Positions 44,576 to 56,715 are shown, counted from the stretch's first letter. The stretch is 64,000 nucleotides of DNA from Reticulitermes speratus (GCA_021186555.1 JAJKFL010000005.1:41907635-41971634), one strand, 5' to 3'. Numbers and translations are program-made. The notes: a model not told the origin generated them from the letters alone.

Positions 44576-45836
44576 AGCTTTTTAAGTAATATTTTTCCGC
44601 TGGGATTTAATGTGCTCGTATAACATTTTGTTAAGCGTTAAAGAGTTAATTTGTTATTCTTCGTAACCTAACACGTAGGCGTGTATCGAAGTCCTAAGCT
44701 GTTGTTAAATATTTTGCTTTTTGACGCTCTCTAAATAAACTTTTAAAAGGGAAATTTAGACCACTGAAGATTAAAACTTTTTTAATGTTACATCGTATAG
44801 ACTGGTATATAGTTACCGAAGTTTTGGAAGAGCTGGCTGCCTTTATGTTCAGGGCCTGCTCCGAAACGTCGGTAAATGTTTGTTAGTCCACAGGCCTAAA
44901 CATCCCAGAACACTTTGCCTCTTCATCAACACTGTTGTGAAAATCTCACATTTCGCTATATCCTATGTATAAAAGCTACCCAATTGCTCAGCGGCATTCC
45001 CTTTCAATGACAAATCATTCTAACAACAAAATGTACGGTCCGTGCTCTAGCTGTCACTTTCAAATTGATAACAATAACTCAGAATCTCCTGACCCATACT
45101 CCTTTGTTTAACGCCTGCCTTCACAGTGTAATTAATCATTGGCCGATTTTTCATCCTCAGTGTCCGCAGCTAAATTTCTCTAATGTAGTCCTACTGTGAA
45201 AGACCAATGCAATGCAGCGTAAGGTCTACCTTTTGTACCAGATTCAGGCTTCCAGTACACGTAACAAGGCAAGCTGCTGTTGCTGCAGTGAATTAGTTCA
45301 GGCGATTAGTAGTTGATTTATAACCGCAGAAGCCCGGGTTTGCTCCCGATTTAGTCCGTGTGAAATTTTTTGTTGACTAAGTGACTCTGCGACAAGTTTC
45401 TGTCTGCATGATTCGATTTTCTCCTGTCACTTTTACTCGATCGTTTCTTCAAATTTATTCACCTTTTATCTGCGGAATGGAAAGTGGACCAATTAGCGGT
45501 ATTAGTCCTATGTTAACGCAGTGCCAAGCCATCACAAGAGAGTAAAAAATAAGTAGCTTAATGAGTCCGTAGTGTGTAGGCCTATTCGTTGGGCTGCCGC
45601 TCTGAATCTGTCTCCAACTACCTTTTACCACTTAATTCACTACCGTAGCTTCCAGTGTTGGCGTAATCTTAAAATAATAGTTTTAACCTTCTTTTATCTG
45701 TTGAAGAATGACCCCAAAAATCATTACCGCTGTCACAATAACCTGTCACTGGAATCTATCCTGAATCAGCTGGATCGAGTGCGCACACCCCACTGACTGT
45801 TTCGTTTAGATCACTTTAATATTATTCTCCCGTCCG
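44576..45836. other. Unassigned sequence with a hammerhead-related hairpin
   Basis: At 44818-44880, TTACCGAAGTTTTGGAAGAG and CTGCTCCGAAACGTCGGTAA are inverted relatives ending in the GAAACGTCGGTAA sequence of the ACGUC subfamily. CTGANGA is absent or changed (CTGAACA on the minus strand). The rest is unassigned. Confidence 0.45.
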
Positions 45837-45990
45837 GGGGTGCACAAATCCCAGACCCCAGATCACCATGGTGACTAAATTTTGTACAGTGATGCCTAAT
45901 ATTTGTGGGTCCTCAGTATGGAACTTGCTTCATGTCACCCATCTGGCGCTTAGAATGTTGAGGTAGATGTTTTGAGGATTTGTGCACCCC
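45837..45990. mobile_element. 154-bp MITE with perfect 15-bp terminal inverted repeats
   Basis: GGGGTGCACAAATCC at 45837-45851 and GGATTTGTGCACCCC at 45976-45990 are exact complements. The interior is shared with 13472-13622. No clear target duplication was found. Confidence 0.82.
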
Positions 45991-46039
45991 TGCTCCCCTT
46001 TGCACTAAGTCTCCAAAATGATCTTTTACCATCAGGCTT

Positions 46040-47200
46040 TTTCAGACTAATATTTGCACACAATTCTCATTTCCTCCACGCGTGCTACATGCCCCGAACA
46101 ACATAATCTTCTTTGTTTGATCATGCTAATAATATCTGGCGAGCATTACAAGTAATGACTCTGATGCAATTTTCTCCAGCCTCCTGTAACTTTCTTTTAA
46201 GTACAAATGTTCCTACAGCCCTTTTGTGTACAACCCACAGTGTACCTACCTTGATCCTTTGATATGGCAAAGTTTAACGCCCATACAAAACAACAATCAC
46301 AACTATCTTTGTTCTGTATTTTAATCTTACGTTTTTAGATGCAAACGAGACGACAAAAGATGCTGAACTGAACGGTAGCAGGCATTTCCCGAATTTAATC
46401 TTTCGGCATAGTGCCTAGGCTACAGGCTCGAAACCACGATTTTCATCAGGAGAAGGAGATTTTTTATTCTCAAAATCTCCTGTACTGGCTCTGGGGCCCT
46501 CCCACCCTCTTATTTAATGAGTGCCAGGGGCTCCTTCCCAGGAGGTAAAGCGGCTGGGGCGTAAAGCTGACTACTCGCCTTACCTAGTGCCGAGATTAGG
46601 TATGCGTGGTGATGTACCTCCACTCCCCATGCACATTCACGACGTGTACAACGATAACGTTATTATGCCTTTACCTTAATTTGTTTGTGAATGCAGTTTA
46701 GGGTGTTAGTGTCGTTCCAAAATATTTGAAATTTCCTCGTTTACGTAGGATTTATTACTCATATTCACTATATATTATGATGATGTGTTGTACTCCGGTT
46801 ACGAGACATGTACATATAACCTACTTAATTTCTTTGCATTTACTTCCAGAGCAATTTCCTTACTACATGCTAACGTGATCTACGTGCTCTTGCTTATAGT
46901 ATTTATGCTTTCTCCCAGTAAATTAACATCGTTAGCATAGGTCAGAAGCTGCGTTGTCTCATTCAGTTTCATTTCTGGTGACCTTGTGCCTTTCTGCCTG
47001 CATATTCTAAAGCAGAATTGAAAATCACTGGCAGTAAAGCATCTCCCTGCTTCAGATCATTCCGAACAGGATACGTTTACCTACGAGCTTTCCTACAGTT
47101 TCCATTTAAATACATTTTAATTAACCTAAGTAGTTTCATGGGCGTATCCAACTCAATGTGAATGTTTTTCGGTATATCTTCCCCAACTCAATCATATCCA
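46040..47200 (-). mobile_element. LINE remnant (RT to C-terminus), split by a SINE
   Basis: Read on the minus strand from about 47190: ELDTPMKLLRLIKMYLNGNC, PVRNDLKQGDALLPVIFNSA with LEYAGRKAQ (RT motifs), a degraded YADDVN-like stretch, ALEVNAKKL (in pieces) and KFQIFWNDT. After the SINE insertion come VTGGWRKLHQ, CSPDIISMIKQRRL and SGHVARVE. Many stops and shifts. Same family as 31516-31860 and 41540-41830. Confidence 0.72.
46425..46660 (+). repeat. SINE family F inserted in the LINE
   Basis: GGCTCTGGGGCCCTCCCACC, GTGCCAGGGGCTCCTTCCCAGG, AAAGCGGCTGGGGCGTAAAG and CTAGTGCCGAGATTAGG match the family F body. LINE RT sequence continues on both sides, so the SINE is the younger insertion. Confidence 0.62.
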
Positions 47201-48254
47201 AATTATGAAGCTGCAAACACGGATGTGAATGAGAGCATGTCCAGATTATTTTAGCGCTGGCCTTCTCGTATGATGAAAACCCACTACTGTGGAAATTTGT
47301 AACTTCACATGGTCATGAACCAATGATACGAAATGACGTATTTCACGTGTTAAAGGGACGAGCATGCTTTTTTTAAATACCAAAGAGTGGGTAACCAGTA
47401 ACTGAGAGCCAGGCACTTTTCTGCCAGTCACAGATAAGATGCTGTTACCAACAGACTGTCATTTTAAGAAGTCGTGATTTTTAAGGTTTTTCTTGCGTTC
47501 CCAGATGTGAATTCCAGGAAGGAGAACGCCAGTTTCCTCTTCTCAAGTATTTGCTAAATTTATCGGCACAATTTGTAGTTATGGTGTGGTTTATGCCTTT
47601 CTAAGGCACTAAACTCAGCAGATATGTACTGATTGTCCTTCGCCCCTAAGTCGTGTTGATAATTTGTAAAATCTTCCTTTGTTATTTCTCTCAGAAGTAG
47701 ACAGCACACGCCAAAGTCTTTCCCTCTAATACACTCACGAAATGAACCCTCTCGAGATTGTTTCCATTTTCTTCATGTAATCTTCCAAATAATGTTTAGC
47801 AATTTAAATCATATTTCTTCTATATACAGATCAAACACGCTTTCGACTTGTATCCCTTTTTAAAAAAGCACAAAGGAGAATCAAGAACTTAATTTGGCGC
47901 GCCAGTTACTGTACTAAATGTACCGACGACAGTCACTTGCGTGATGTCAACGCACAGTGATTTCTGCTTCATTTCTGAGAATCCAATTTTATATTTCCGT
48001 TGAGAAAATAATTCAGATTTGTCTTTAAAATTATTGGTTGTGGTTTCTTTAGGTCATCATACTGTAGTGAATTTATTTTGTAGTCAATTCTGTTTAGTGG
48101 AATATTCTGTTCAGTAACTTATATCTCTTATCCCGTCTCCAATCGAAGCACCTAATGTTTACAATAATATAAAAATCACATAATTACCTGTTTTTTAAGG
48201 ATGTAAAACTTTAACTGATGCTGAAGATTCGGGCTGTTAAAATAACAAAACTTT
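47201..48254. other. Unassigned intronic sequence
   Basis: No exon or element is recognised. Confidence 0.4.
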
Positions 48255-48612
48255 AAAAAGAGTATTTGGAAGTATACGAAATCAAGCAACCGAAAGATAG
48301 ATAAAATTGCTCAGGCCTAGTGAAGGGTGTCGTACTTCGTACTCCTGGCCAGGTGGGTTGACCGGTTATTACAGTGATCAAGGGGAAATTATAAGTCAGT
48401 AACACACATTGGGGATAAGAAAATGCTACACGAATTGTATCAAGACTGAAGAGCAGGGATGGTTTTGGAGACGTAGCAGTAGATGAATGTATAAAACGTA
48501 CATCCCAGAGAAATTGGATGTAAGGATAAGGGTTGGATTCATCTGGATGAAGATAATAATTAGTGGCGGTATCGTGTGAAAACGGTAACGAACATTTCCT
48601 TATATAAAAGCC
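48255..48612 (-). repeat. Possible family G copy
   Basis: A 121-codon minus-strand frame contains CSLPFSHDTATNYYLHPDES and PSLLFSLDTIRVAF, reminiscent of the family G pseudo-peptide (GSLPHSQxPATxxYPEPDQS). No host-protein domain is evident. The length of the open frame is probably chance. Confidence 0.4.
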
Positions 48613-50030
48613 GGACATTTCTTTTCAAATACACACACTACAATATCTTCACGAGGTGCTCAGCTTTGCGGAGTTAGCTACCCCCTATGATATGGGGATT
48701 TTGCGAAGCTTTGGACTTTGTCGAAGATAATGGCGTGTAGACTGAAGGTAGACTGTCTCAAGTAGCATATAGGATATTTACAGGTAGGCCTAAATATGAA
48801 AATAGTAAATTGTGGCCCCTGAATAGCGTGTAGAGTAACTTACGGCACCTATAGTATTAGGTCACTTTTGTCTCATTTTACGGATTGTTACTGATGTGTG
48901 TAAATATGATTCACCGTGGCTAAAATTTAAGTTCGCCTGTTCTGTACAAGTCTTCCCCATAGTAAGTTCGGTCACGTAAATTATGCATATTTACACATGC
49001 GCCCTATTCTTATGCTATTCTCGTGCAAGAATCTGCATATGAAACTTGTTTCTAACATCTGCAATTATAGCCTAATATGTAGCTAACATATTTCGGAGAA
49101 ATATTAAAACCCTTTCCATTTTGCACTGCGTGTTTTAAATGCTGAGTTGCCTAAACAGATGTCATTGGTGTAATCAGTTTAGCAGCCATAGCAACGCAGG
49201 ACAAGTGATTCAATTAGTGATGTAACAGGACACAAAAAAATACAGAGCACGAGATAATGTAATTAGAGGGGCTACTTCAGCTGTACTTGTAAGTCAATTA
49301 TTTCCTTGCCTGAATGTAATTCTCTCGCATTACTACGTTCTGTGCTGCTGCGGAAGTAGTAAATCACAGACGGTATTATTTCTAGGGCTCTGCTGAAGGA
49401 ATGACCAGAGCTACGCGTAACTTAGTTTTGGACCACTCTCACTCTTTTTCTTTCACTGTGCCATCTGATTTCTCTATCACCCTCTCTGTTTCATGTCCAC
49501 TGTCCTTCCTATTCTATATTTATATTTTATTTTTAACCTACTTTCTTACGCGTTCCCTTCTCTTCCGCATATTCTTTATTTTTATTCCCGTTTCTATTTG
49601 CTTTTTGTTTAACGTTTTAAAACCTAGTGGTTAGTATATTTACCGCCTGTTTTAACACTAAGAACTCTGCATTTTACTCGCGCTCTTTATTTATGTTTCT
49701 TACGATTCGTAGAATAAACTGTGCTTATATTCTTATACAGCATTCAACGATTGGTTTTTTTAATAGCAACACACAACGTTCTCTGTGAGGTACGGACTGA
49801 ATTTTTATATATAACGTAGATACATAGTCTTCATGGGATTAATGTCACTTGTGTTTTATCTTAATTATTCTTACACCTAATCGTATATTTCTCTCCTTCA
49901 GTCTTCTCCTTAATCATTTTATCCATTATTTACTTACCGCTCTTCTTATCTTTCTATTTTCTTACTCTGTATAATTTATTTATTCATTTTAGGCGCTATC
50001 GCAAAATTGTGAACAGTGACGATTTGCCAT
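48613..50030. other. Unassigned intronic sequence
   Basis: Nothing is supported beyond T/C-rich low-complexity sequence at 49430-49600. Confidence 0.4.
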
Positions 50031-50475
50031 GCCTGTATGTCTGTCTGTCTGTCTCTGTCTGTCTAGCTCTGTCTGTCTGCCTCTGTCTGTCTGCCTCTGT
50101 CTGTCTCTGTCTATCTTTCTGTCTCTGTGTCCGCATGGCGCAACTCGACTCCCACTAGACGCATTTTCATAAAATCTGATATTTGAGTATTTTTCGAAAA
50201 TCTGTTGAGAAAAATCAATTTCCATTAAAATCTGACAAGGATAGTGGGTAATTTACATGAAGACCTATTACATTTATGATAATGTCGCTGAATGCTTCTT
50301 GGAATGAGAAATGTGTCAGACAAAATTTGTAGACAAAATCAAAACACTCGTTTTATGTTCAGTAACTTTTCTTCCAAAAATCGAGTCGTTTATGAGATAA
50401 TTTGGAAAAAATATGGTAGAGCCGGTCAGGCCACATATAATATAATACGGCGCATGCGCTTTGCGTGCTGAATAA
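50031..50475 (+). repeat. Dispersed repeat family H, copy 2, with (CTGT)n start
   Basis: An imperfect CTGT/CTCTGT tract (50037-50130) leads into CGCAACTCGACTCCCA, TTTTTCGAAAATCTGTTGAG, CATTTATGATAATGTC, TTTTATGTTCAGTAAC, TTATGAGATAATTTGG and AATACGGCGCATGCGCTTTG. It aligns with the complement of 13660-14062. Confidence 0.65.
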
Positions 50476-50539
50476 CTAAGACTATAAACACGCTGTCACA
50501 CTATGTAATAATTACTGGTTTGCACAGCAAAAATGGTTA

Positions 50540-50775
50540 AACTTAGTCGCGCAAAGCGCCTATTAACTTCGCCTTGTCTGTCCGTACATCCGTCCGCATG
50601 TATCAACTCGGATCTCACTGACGGATTTTCGTGAAATTTGATGTTAGAGACCTTCATGAAAATCAGTTAAGAAAATCCAAGTTTGGTTAAAATTGGACAC
50701 AAATGTCGGACACTTTACATGAAGACCTAAGAACGTTTATATCTTTGACGACATCAAATCGCTATAAAATCGATC
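50540..50775 (+). repeat. Dispersed repeat family H, partial copy 3
   Basis: CGCAAAGCGCC, CTTCGCCTTGTCTGTCCG, CAACTCGGATCTCACTGACG, TTTTCGTGAAATTTGATG and ACTTTACATGAAGACCTA repeat the 5' half of the 50031 copy in the same direction. Confidence 0.6.
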
Positions 50776-51860
50776 TCTTTCATGCCAATGGTGTTATTGT
50801 TATATGTTTCCTTTCATTTTAGCCTATAATTTCTTGGCTTAGCCTTATAGCCTACTGATAACAATTTTATATTCCGGGTTTATTTCTGCTTCTTAAATTC
50901 TCCGTTCCAAAATATATCTTATACTTATGCCTTCATCTGCTTGTTTTTCCTACGTGGGCGGCTGTTTGCGTCTCTGTTCTTTCTTTCCCTTATCACATGT
51001 TTATTTTCATTCCTATTCCCAGTCTTCATTACAGTCATTCATCATAATTATGAAGACTTGATTTATTATTTCCATAAATCCACCTTTTAGCCCCATTTAA
51101 CCCTATGCCTCTTTCTTCCTTGTTCCGATTAAGCTTAGAGAGCGTTAATATTGACTTGGAACAACCCCCTTTGTGCTTGTAAATCCCCGGCTAAAGCCTC
51201 ATAATTATGAACAGATTTAGGGGCATTATGTCTGATGCGACATTGTGTGCGTTGTTTTAGAAGGCCTAACTACAGGATGCCACGATAAGCGAAGGTAACG
51301 AGCTTTAAGTATTCATCCGCACTAAACGCATTTTAACATAATGGTGCAGAATTAAATCGTAACAGGATAATTTGAAATTTACGGCTAGTATTTAAGACAT
51401 TGCCTTCAGAATTATACCATCACTATAAAATTTATAAACTTTGCAGCTGTAGGAGCGTCGTGTAACAATCCAAGACTTGATAAATAATTGAAATAGTATG
51501 CTGTGTGTACCCTGTGCGTGAAGTAGCTGTAGAAAATTTTCAATCAGTTACGTTACCCTCAGTTCACTGTTAATTATTAAAAAGTGGTTTTGAACTGCTG
51601 CTACAGGGAATCCTCTTGCCAGTTCGACTGTGAAGCGAACTAAAAACATCTCGGTCTGCCCGACTTGAGGGAAATGACCGATCTTTCCGGCTGAGCCCAT
51701 ACTCATGCAGAACTAAGATCCACTGTACAGTGGTTCGTCCGTAATCCAGGCCCGAAAATGCAGATCCCCGGGTGGTCCGGACAATTTTGGGCGTACTATA
51801 GCTCAGTATTTCCCATTGAATTTATTATTACAGTACGCTATTATTATTATTATTATTATT
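50776..51860. other. Unassigned intronic sequence
   Basis: No element is recognised. A (TTA)n microsatellite sits at 51838-51861. Confidence 0.45.
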
Positions 51861-51865
51861 ATATT

Positions 51866-52120
51866 GTTGGCCGATCCAGGTGGACATGCGGTCTAAAACG
51901 TAGGTCTGAAACCGCTTGGTTGCTGGGATCGGGATTTCGAATCCCGCTGAGAGCATGGATGTTCGTCACTTGTGTATGTTGTGTGTTGTGTAGGTAGCAC
52001 CCTCTGTGAAGAGCTGATCATTCGTGCAGAGGAGTCATACCGTGTGTGTGTGTGTGTGCATGTGTGTCTAGTTGCGTGTGATCTAGAAACCTCAACAGTG
52101 AGGCAGTCTAGGCCCGATTT
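51866..52120 (+). repeat. SINE family C, diverged copy
   Basis: GGCCGATCCAGGTGGACATG, CGGTCTAAAACGTAGGTCTG, GATTTCGAATCCCGCTG (B box) and TCGTGCAGAGGAGTCATACC match the copy at 57759. An internal (TG)n tract is at 52040-52070. Confidence 0.75.
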
Positions 52121-53496
52121 GATTTGTTGCCCCCCAGAAATTACATTTTTACTTACACTTTTTCCACTTTAAGTAGTTTTAGTTTAGCACTGATTGTTGC
52201 TTGTTTTATGTTACCTATACCACGCAGTTTCTCCTCAGTGGTCCGGATTCCAAGGTAATACGGACCCCCCCCCCCCCCCATCCCCCTTATAGTCCGGATG
52301 ACCCTGTGACTACTCTATTATAATACTCATATGTGTTTTCACGACTCTGAAATCAGCCACAACCCTTCTTTTTACATTTGATCTTATCCAGCAACTGTCT
52401 CGATAGCTTGTGTCTGTTACATGGAACAGCCGTAGGCCAACTATAGACCAAACCTACTTAAAAATATCCATAATTATACCAAGCTTGATATTGGCCTAGT
52501 ATATGGAATTTATAATATCTCTACGCCTGTATGTACCAGCTAACCTTTGAAAGCGTCTGAAACAATTAGGCCTATTAAAATGGAGTTATGCATGTTTTGG
52601 CTCTTAACGTAGACCAACTAGTTTGCCAGAGTTAATGGTTGGGTTGTCAGGTTGTTGGTTTCCAAACCACCCCTCACGTGTGAGAGACATCCAGTACACT
52701 AATAACACTCCCCTCCTCGCTCCCCGCCCCGTAAACTACCCCTATTGCTTGGGATACCTGGTGCATAATATGGCCCAACTTCTACAGACCAATCAGGTAA
52801 CAGCTGTGACTAAGGGACGATTGGACCAAGCCCTCCAGATTTCCATTTAATAAGGGAGATCCATTTAAAGTATACCCATTGTCTTACATGAACCTGGGGA
52901 CTTCAGCATTATGTACATAAAAACTGGCGCAGTGGTGGCATCTGCTCGGGGCTGAGTTATATTTGGCCTGCATATTGCAGTTCCGTAGGTAAGGATCGCT
53001 GCGCCACGAGGGAAATTAGTGGATCGCCAGTATTTGCATGTCTCAATGTCGCCACTTGACAGTCTTCCAGTTGACCTAATGCTGAGAATGCTTAGTAAAA
53101 TACTCTGACCTGAGCAACAAGAAAAGTGGAGAGATGTAGAAAATGACAGGTCAAACACTTCAATTTATGGGCCTAGTCTTCAACAGATATTACAACGATA
53201 AATGATAGATGCTGACATGCGCGAAACGTCTAGTGCGCATGAGATCTCACTGACGGATAGGCTGTGCATAGGCTACAATATTTTTGTCCGAAAATCGAAA
53301 AAGAAAGATCACTTCTCAGAATTAAGCGTATATGGGAAAGTGACATTAAAGTGCGTTTGAAATATATAGCCTTAGAGCTTGGAGGATGGATTGGATTTAA
53401 AAACTGCCAACAGCCATCTTTGCAGTTTGTCAAGCTTAGGGCATTTCTACGAATGGCACTTCAATAAAAGGTATTGTGTCTTAGATGAGCTAAAAT
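52121..53496. other. Unassigned intronic sequence
   Basis: Poly-C at about 52266-52280. A 97-codon minus-strand frame (52865-53158) has no recognisable domain. A coding remnant cannot be ruled out but is not supported. Confidence 0.4.
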
Positions 53497-53510
53497 ATGT
53501 GAAACGGTTT

Positions 53511-53736
53511 TTTTGGGGGGTCAAGGGCCCCGCAGCAGATGCTACGGACGCACCACAGGCTTAAGGCTTATTTTGCAACCCTGTGATGAAGATGATTAGT
53601 GTTTTTTTTTCGCTTTTCCGAGTAATGGAGCACCGGTGGAATGAAATTAACAGGGGAAAACCGAAGTACTCTAGGAAAAACCTGTCCCAGTGCCACTTTA
53701 TCCACCACAAATCCCACATGGACTGACCCGGGACCG
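53511..53736 (-). repeat. SINE family A, 5'-truncated, with 14-bp TSD
   Basis: The family A body (GGGCCCCGCAGCAGATGCTA ... ACAAATCCCACATGGACTGA) ends just before the tRNA head. The duplication ATGTGAAACGGTTT is at 53497-53510 and 53737-53750. It is a clear example of 5' truncation on insertion. Confidence 0.9.
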
Positions 53737-53750
53737 ATGTGAAACGGTTT

Positions 53751-54215
53751 ACGGGCTATATTAAAAATTCATTCATGGCCTTATGGAATATATGAAGTGG
53801 GCTTAGTAATCCGTTAATATGACCAAACATCCAAATATCCGACTATTGTTATGCAGTTATCTCACATATCGATTTTCATCGAGATGTGAATTTCATTCTA
53901 TGACGCACGACTCACGAAAAAATACATTGTTGAAATTATGTAAAATGGCTGAGCTTTTAACTTGTCAGTGCGGCTAAATGTAAAAGTAGCCTGCTAAAGT
54001 TTTACGAGTATCTCGGTACTGAATTTAACAACAATTTTGTGTACGGTTTATGATATACATGAAAATTTCATTTAGAGCTTTATTGTCAATTTTGATTTTA
54101 AACCGTACTGACAAATTAAGAAAGTCCACTTTACATGAAGCCATAATGTACTTATTCATGCATATTATAAACACTGAAATTCAATATATATATATATATT
54201 TTTTTATTTATTGAA
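53751..54215. other. Unassigned intronic sequence
   Basis: AGTCCACTTTACATGAAGCC near 54125 faintly recalls family H. Otherwise nothing. Confidence 0.4.
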
Positions 54216-54482
54216 TGGCCCCGCAGCAGATGCTACGACCGCACCGCAGCCTTGAAGGCTTATTGTGCAAACCCATGAGGAAAATGATGACTTTTTTCTG
54301 CTTTTCCTTTTTAATGTAGCACCGGTGGAACGAAATTGACAGGGGAGAATCGAAGTACTCGGAGAAAAACATGTCCCAGTGCCACTTTGTCCACCACAAA
54401 TCCCACACGGACCGACCCGGGATCAAACCCGGGCCTCCGCGGTGAGAGGTCGGCGACTAACCGCCTGAGCCATGGCACGGCC
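54216..54482 (-). repeat. SINE family A, full length
   Basis: On the minus strand from 54482 it reads GGCCGTGCCATGGCTCAGGC, GGGTTTGATCCCGGG (B box), then the full body to GTAGCATCTGCTGCGGGGCC. The flanks are AT-rich and the duplication is not certain. Confidence 0.85.
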
Positions 54483-55396
54483 TTTGAATTCTATATTAGA
54501 GATATATAACCTAAATCATATATTTTTATTTTAACTACATTAATAGATTTAAAAGCTTGCTGTACGAGTATATCAAGTGGACTTTACTCGATTAGTGTGG
54601 TTTAAAGTTGAAATTGTTGACTGTTTTTATGAAGATGTCTGTCATATCGTTTCACCAAAATGCGATTAACAGTTTGTGGTATAAATTTAAAAGTTTATTT
54701 ATGACGTTTTATAAAGCAGGCTTTGTTATGAATCAGTATGGTTAAATATAGGAATTTCGTGACAACTTTAGTTAGTCTCCAATTCAGTCTTTAACCTTCT
54801 GAAGCCTAATGACTACTTGATGCATCAACAGTTTTAACTTACAAAAATTCTACATTCTGCCCACACTGTATTTATGTCTATTGTATTTATATTACAACAA
54901 ACAGCGACTTTTGCCTTGTATAACATAAATTGATTTCTTTTTTTCAACCGAGATGAAAAGTGTTTACTGCGCGGTACGAACTGGGTCTTTAAATGAAACA
55001 GTTTACGCTTCGTCTTTAAAGGGTTAAACAGTGTGTCCAACCTCACACCCTTCCCCTTTGTAAGGAATTCTTTTACAGGATCAGTCCTCAAACCACCACT
55101 GGAATTACGTAGGTTATAGCAAGCCAGTGACGAGATGGGATCTGACAGACTCCAGAAGACCGTTTTGTTCACCCTTAACTGGAACGATATATATTAATTG
55201 CACACTCTACGAGTATGTTGGTGTGCAAAGCCACTCACCGACTATCAATCCACGTTTATGTAACATCAGATTAATTATACTGTATATCATTGGGCTTGTC
55301 AGTCCCCGCCACGCATCAAAAGGCCTGTTAAAGACAGAGTTAATATGTTTGCGCTCAAAACGTACATATCCACACAACGTCTGGTCATGTACCTTG
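54483..55396. other. Unassigned sequence; possible old repeat at 54840-55170
   Basis: A 112-codon minus-strand frame (54834-55172) with TKRKLFHLKTQFVPRSKHFS resembles peptide patterns I recall from repeats in related insects. No function is inferred. Confidence 0.35.
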
Positions 55397-55404
55397 CACA
55401 TGAC

Positions 55405-56164
55405 CAGGGCTTGCAATACCGTGATCCCGGGGTCCCGAATACCTGGATCCCAGTCATTCTTTTCCGGTATTCAAATATCGGTATTGATACAAAAATGCCG
55501 GTTTTTCGGTACTAATTTTAAAAATAATTGTTTATGATGTATTCACATAAAGATTGTAAAATCGACAACAATAAATCATTATTATTACTAAATTTTCAGC
55601 TGAGGGATTGTTGTACGCAATACAAATGTAATGGAAAGCCTAGAAAATAAGGTTAAAAAGGAGATAAGATTGTTTGAAGATGAGGGAATAAGGGGGGTAA
55701 ACCTGCAAATCGTCTATGACTATCTCAGTACAATAGCAACATCCAGCATAGAATCCGAAAGGGCGTTTTCTGCCGCTAATCAAATATGTTCCAAAATTAG
55801 ATCCAGTTTGAAGGATAACACTATTGATTGCTTGTGTTTCTTAAGAGCTCACTTTATTCGGACAGGCAGTGTGGATGCTTAAACATAACTAAAATCTTTA
55901 GTATCAATACGTATATTTTTTGTTCTTAAAATAACTGTATTTTTAATAATTTTATGTCAAAATATTTATTATTTTAATAAAAGTTTGATTTAAAACATGA
56001 ATTCAAGTAATTACTTGTTTTTTTTACTTACGTCATTGCACCTAATTGTCATTGAGAAAAATGTTTGTTTTTGGAATACCGGTATTAATACCGGTATCCC
56101 TGTTCCATAACTTAAAAATGCCGAAATACTGGTATTAAGATTTTGACAGGTATTGTGAGCCGTA
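55405..56164 (+). mobile_element. Internally deleted hAT transposon with 8-bp TSD
   Basis: The element begins CAGGGCTTGCAATACC and ends (complement) TACGGCTCACAATACC, terminal inverted repeats matching at 12 of 16 positions. The exact 8-bp duplication CACATGAC lies at 55397-55404 and 56165-56172. Subterminal ATACCGGTATTAATACCGGT motifs are present. Only the C-terminal part of the transposase is retained. Confidence 0.88.
55631..55882 (+). pseudogene. hAT transposase C-terminal fragment
   Basis: An 83-codon frame carries QIVYDYLSTIATSSIESERA, FSAANQICSKIRSSL and CLCFLRAHF, the hAT dimerisation domain (xATSxxSERxFSxAxxIxxxxRxxLxxxxxxxLxFL). It runs to the natural stop. The catalytic core and BED zinc finger are gone, so it cannot transpose itself. 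Confidence 0.85.
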
Positions 56165-56234
56165 CACATGACGTCACCGCTCTGAGCACCAGCGTCTGTC
56201 CGTGGAAGTTCGTCTCGTACATAGGTGACAATGA

Positions 56235-56425
56235 ATGGAAATTGTACGTGATTGGTTGAAAAACCTAAAGAGAAAAGACCTCTTGGGAGACATGGGGATA
56301 ATATTAAAATGGTTCTTAAAACAAAGTGGTGTGTGTGTATGCGTGAGCAGAGTACATCTGGCCAAGGATAGGCTCCAGTGCCTGTATCTTGTGAATACGG
56401 TAATGAACTTCCGGGTTCCATAAGA
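56235..56425 (-). repeat. Dispersed repeat family G, fragment
   Basis: Minus-strand frames read MEPGSSLPYSQDTGTGAYPW and CLPRGLFSLGFSTNH, a degraded version of the pseudo-peptide of 27195-27525. Confidence 0.5.
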
Positions 56426-56715
56426 GACAGGTATTTTCTTGACCATCGGGGTCACTAAAATCGTCGCAAAGTTTCCTGAGGTACTGACTCAGTCATAATG
56501 GTTGCTGACTGCAGACGTACGCAGACTTTAGACGGAGATTTCATCTTAGTCCTGTAACGCATGAGCCCTTAATTTCGTGCGTAGGCCCAAGCGCCCTTAG
56601 AATATTGCCTAGCTCTACAAAGGGCAATCTGGTATAGAAAGGTGTTCGCTGTTGGGCGGGCAGATGGTGTCGGAAATCATCACGTTTGCCTGTTCCAAGA
56701 ATAAGAAGCCAAGCA

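Noticed and set aside
52865..53158. 97-codon minus-strand frame
   Set aside because: No domain, composition signal or splice sites were recognised, and the length is compatible with chance.
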